A stretch of DNA of 64,000 bases from Methylocystis sp. IM3 (lineage in GTDB: Bacteria > Pseudomonadota > Alphaproteobacteria > Rhizobiales > Beijerinckiaceae), in assembly GCF_038070105.1 (NCBI RefSeq), contig NZ_JBBPBZ010000004.1, forward strand, positions 62,001 through 126,000, written 5' to 3'. The notes below the pieces were generated by a model. The model searched no databases, was not told where the DNA came from, and saw only the letters and a list, made by a program, of their open reading frames with translations. The translations under genes and the position numbers were made by a program. Shown here piece by piece: positions 63,649 to 64,000 of this stretch. The first letter of the stretch is position 1, and every line of letters begins with the position of its first letter.

Positions 63649-64000
63649 TTATTTGGGGAGCACCGTGAAGCCCTGTTCAGTCAGGATTTTCCGCGCTGTG
63701 GGTGACGAGAGAATCTCCAGAAAGGCCGACGCGTCCGGATTTTTCGCGGCGGAAGTCAGCGCGACTGGATAAATGATCGGACTATGGCTCGCCTCCGGGA
63801 AGACGCCCACAACCCTGACCTTGCTGTCGGCTTTCGCGTCTGTGGCATAGACAATCCCGAATTTGGCTTCGCCTCGAGAAACCAGCATCAGCGCATTCCG
63901 GATGTTGTCGGCCTGCGCGAGCTTGGGCTCGACTTGTTTAAAAACTCCCAAAGCTTCGAGCGACTGCTTTGCGTAGATTCCCCCTGGGCAAGCGGCGATC
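63649..64000 (-). CDS. modA: Molybdate-binding periplasmic protein, C-terminal part (cut by window)
   Basis: Open to the right edge, about 117 residues of the C-terminal lobe. It includes KLAQADNIRNALMLVSRGEA, FGIVYATDAKADSKVRVVGV and PEASHSPIIYPVALTSAAKN, which match ModA type periplasmic binding proteins, and it ends in LTEQGFTVLPK. The N-terminal part with the signal peptide lies beyond 64000. Confidence 0.9.
   Translation of the reverse strand, partial: IAACPGGIYAKQSLEALGVFKQVEPKLAQADNIRNALMLVSRGEAKFGIVYATDAKADSKVRVVGVFPEASHSPIIYPVALTSAAKNPDASAFLEILSSPTARKILTEQGFTVLPK

Noticed and set aside
1..64000. CRISPR array, tRNA or rRNA genes
   Set aside because: No regularly spaced direct repeats and no recognisable tRNA or rRNA sequence were found on reading.

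Overview
The window looks like accessory DNA of an alphaproteobacterium of the Rhizobiales/methanotroph kind (Methylocystis- or Methylosinus-like). This is inferred from high-GC coding, a MucR regulator, phasin fragments, DUF1403-ScpB, topoisomerase III, a repC 3' fragment and alphaproteobacterial AddAB-type enzymes. The repC, DUF1403/ScpB and topB pieces are typical of repABC megaplasmids, so the region is probably a plasmid or a former plasmid. It is rich in decayed genes, and no tRNA, rRNA or CRISPR array was seen.

Layout. 1-5.8 kb: small stress or hypothetical genes, an IS110 remnant and an AT-richer phage-like islet (winged-helix protein plus adenine methyltransferase). 5.9-12.1 kb: AddA-like helicase-nuclease and a frameshifted AddB-like partner, both on the minus strand. 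13-15.6 kb: an H1-like basic protein and a first MerR / MerT / GDCCVxC mini-operon. 15.8-18 kb: a topoisomerase III pseudogene. 18.1-20.4 kb: an IS1380 element inserted in a two-gene operon. 20.5-25.2 kb: Spy-like protein, MucR, phasins and small ORFs. 25.5-32.9 kb: a metallophosphoesterase with a nonsense codon, CDP-archaeol-synthase-like and low-molecular-weight phosphatase genes, repC and istB fragments, a possible structured RNA, a large unknown protein, and DUF1403-ScpB.

33-36.4 kb is a copper block: HiPIP pseudogene, DUF2933, CopA ATPase, CusF relic and PadR relic. 36.4-45.5 kb is a chromate block. It holds a DUF1259 gene next to a dead chrA, then a minus-strand series chrB(C-domain)-chrA-DUF1259(damaged)-secreted proteins-MFS-SBF transporter. 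45.8-53.7 kb carries a TonB receptor under a cobalamin riboswitch, a siderophore-type TonB receptor and a multicopper oxidase. 54.1-61.8 kb carries a chrB N-domain gene, PAP2, a frameshifted SBF transporter, a second MerR/MerT/GDCCVxC set, arsR-arsC-ACR3, a split short-chain chromate transporter pair and an arsR relic. 61.8-64 kb is modC-modB-modA (modA cut by the window edge).

Taken together, the right half is a multi-metal (Cu, Cr, As, Hg-like, Mo, Fe/B12) transport and resistance island built by duplication. For several families one copy is intact and the other is broken. Single-base frameshifts and in-frame TGA codons are common enough that assembly error should be separated from true decay with read data.
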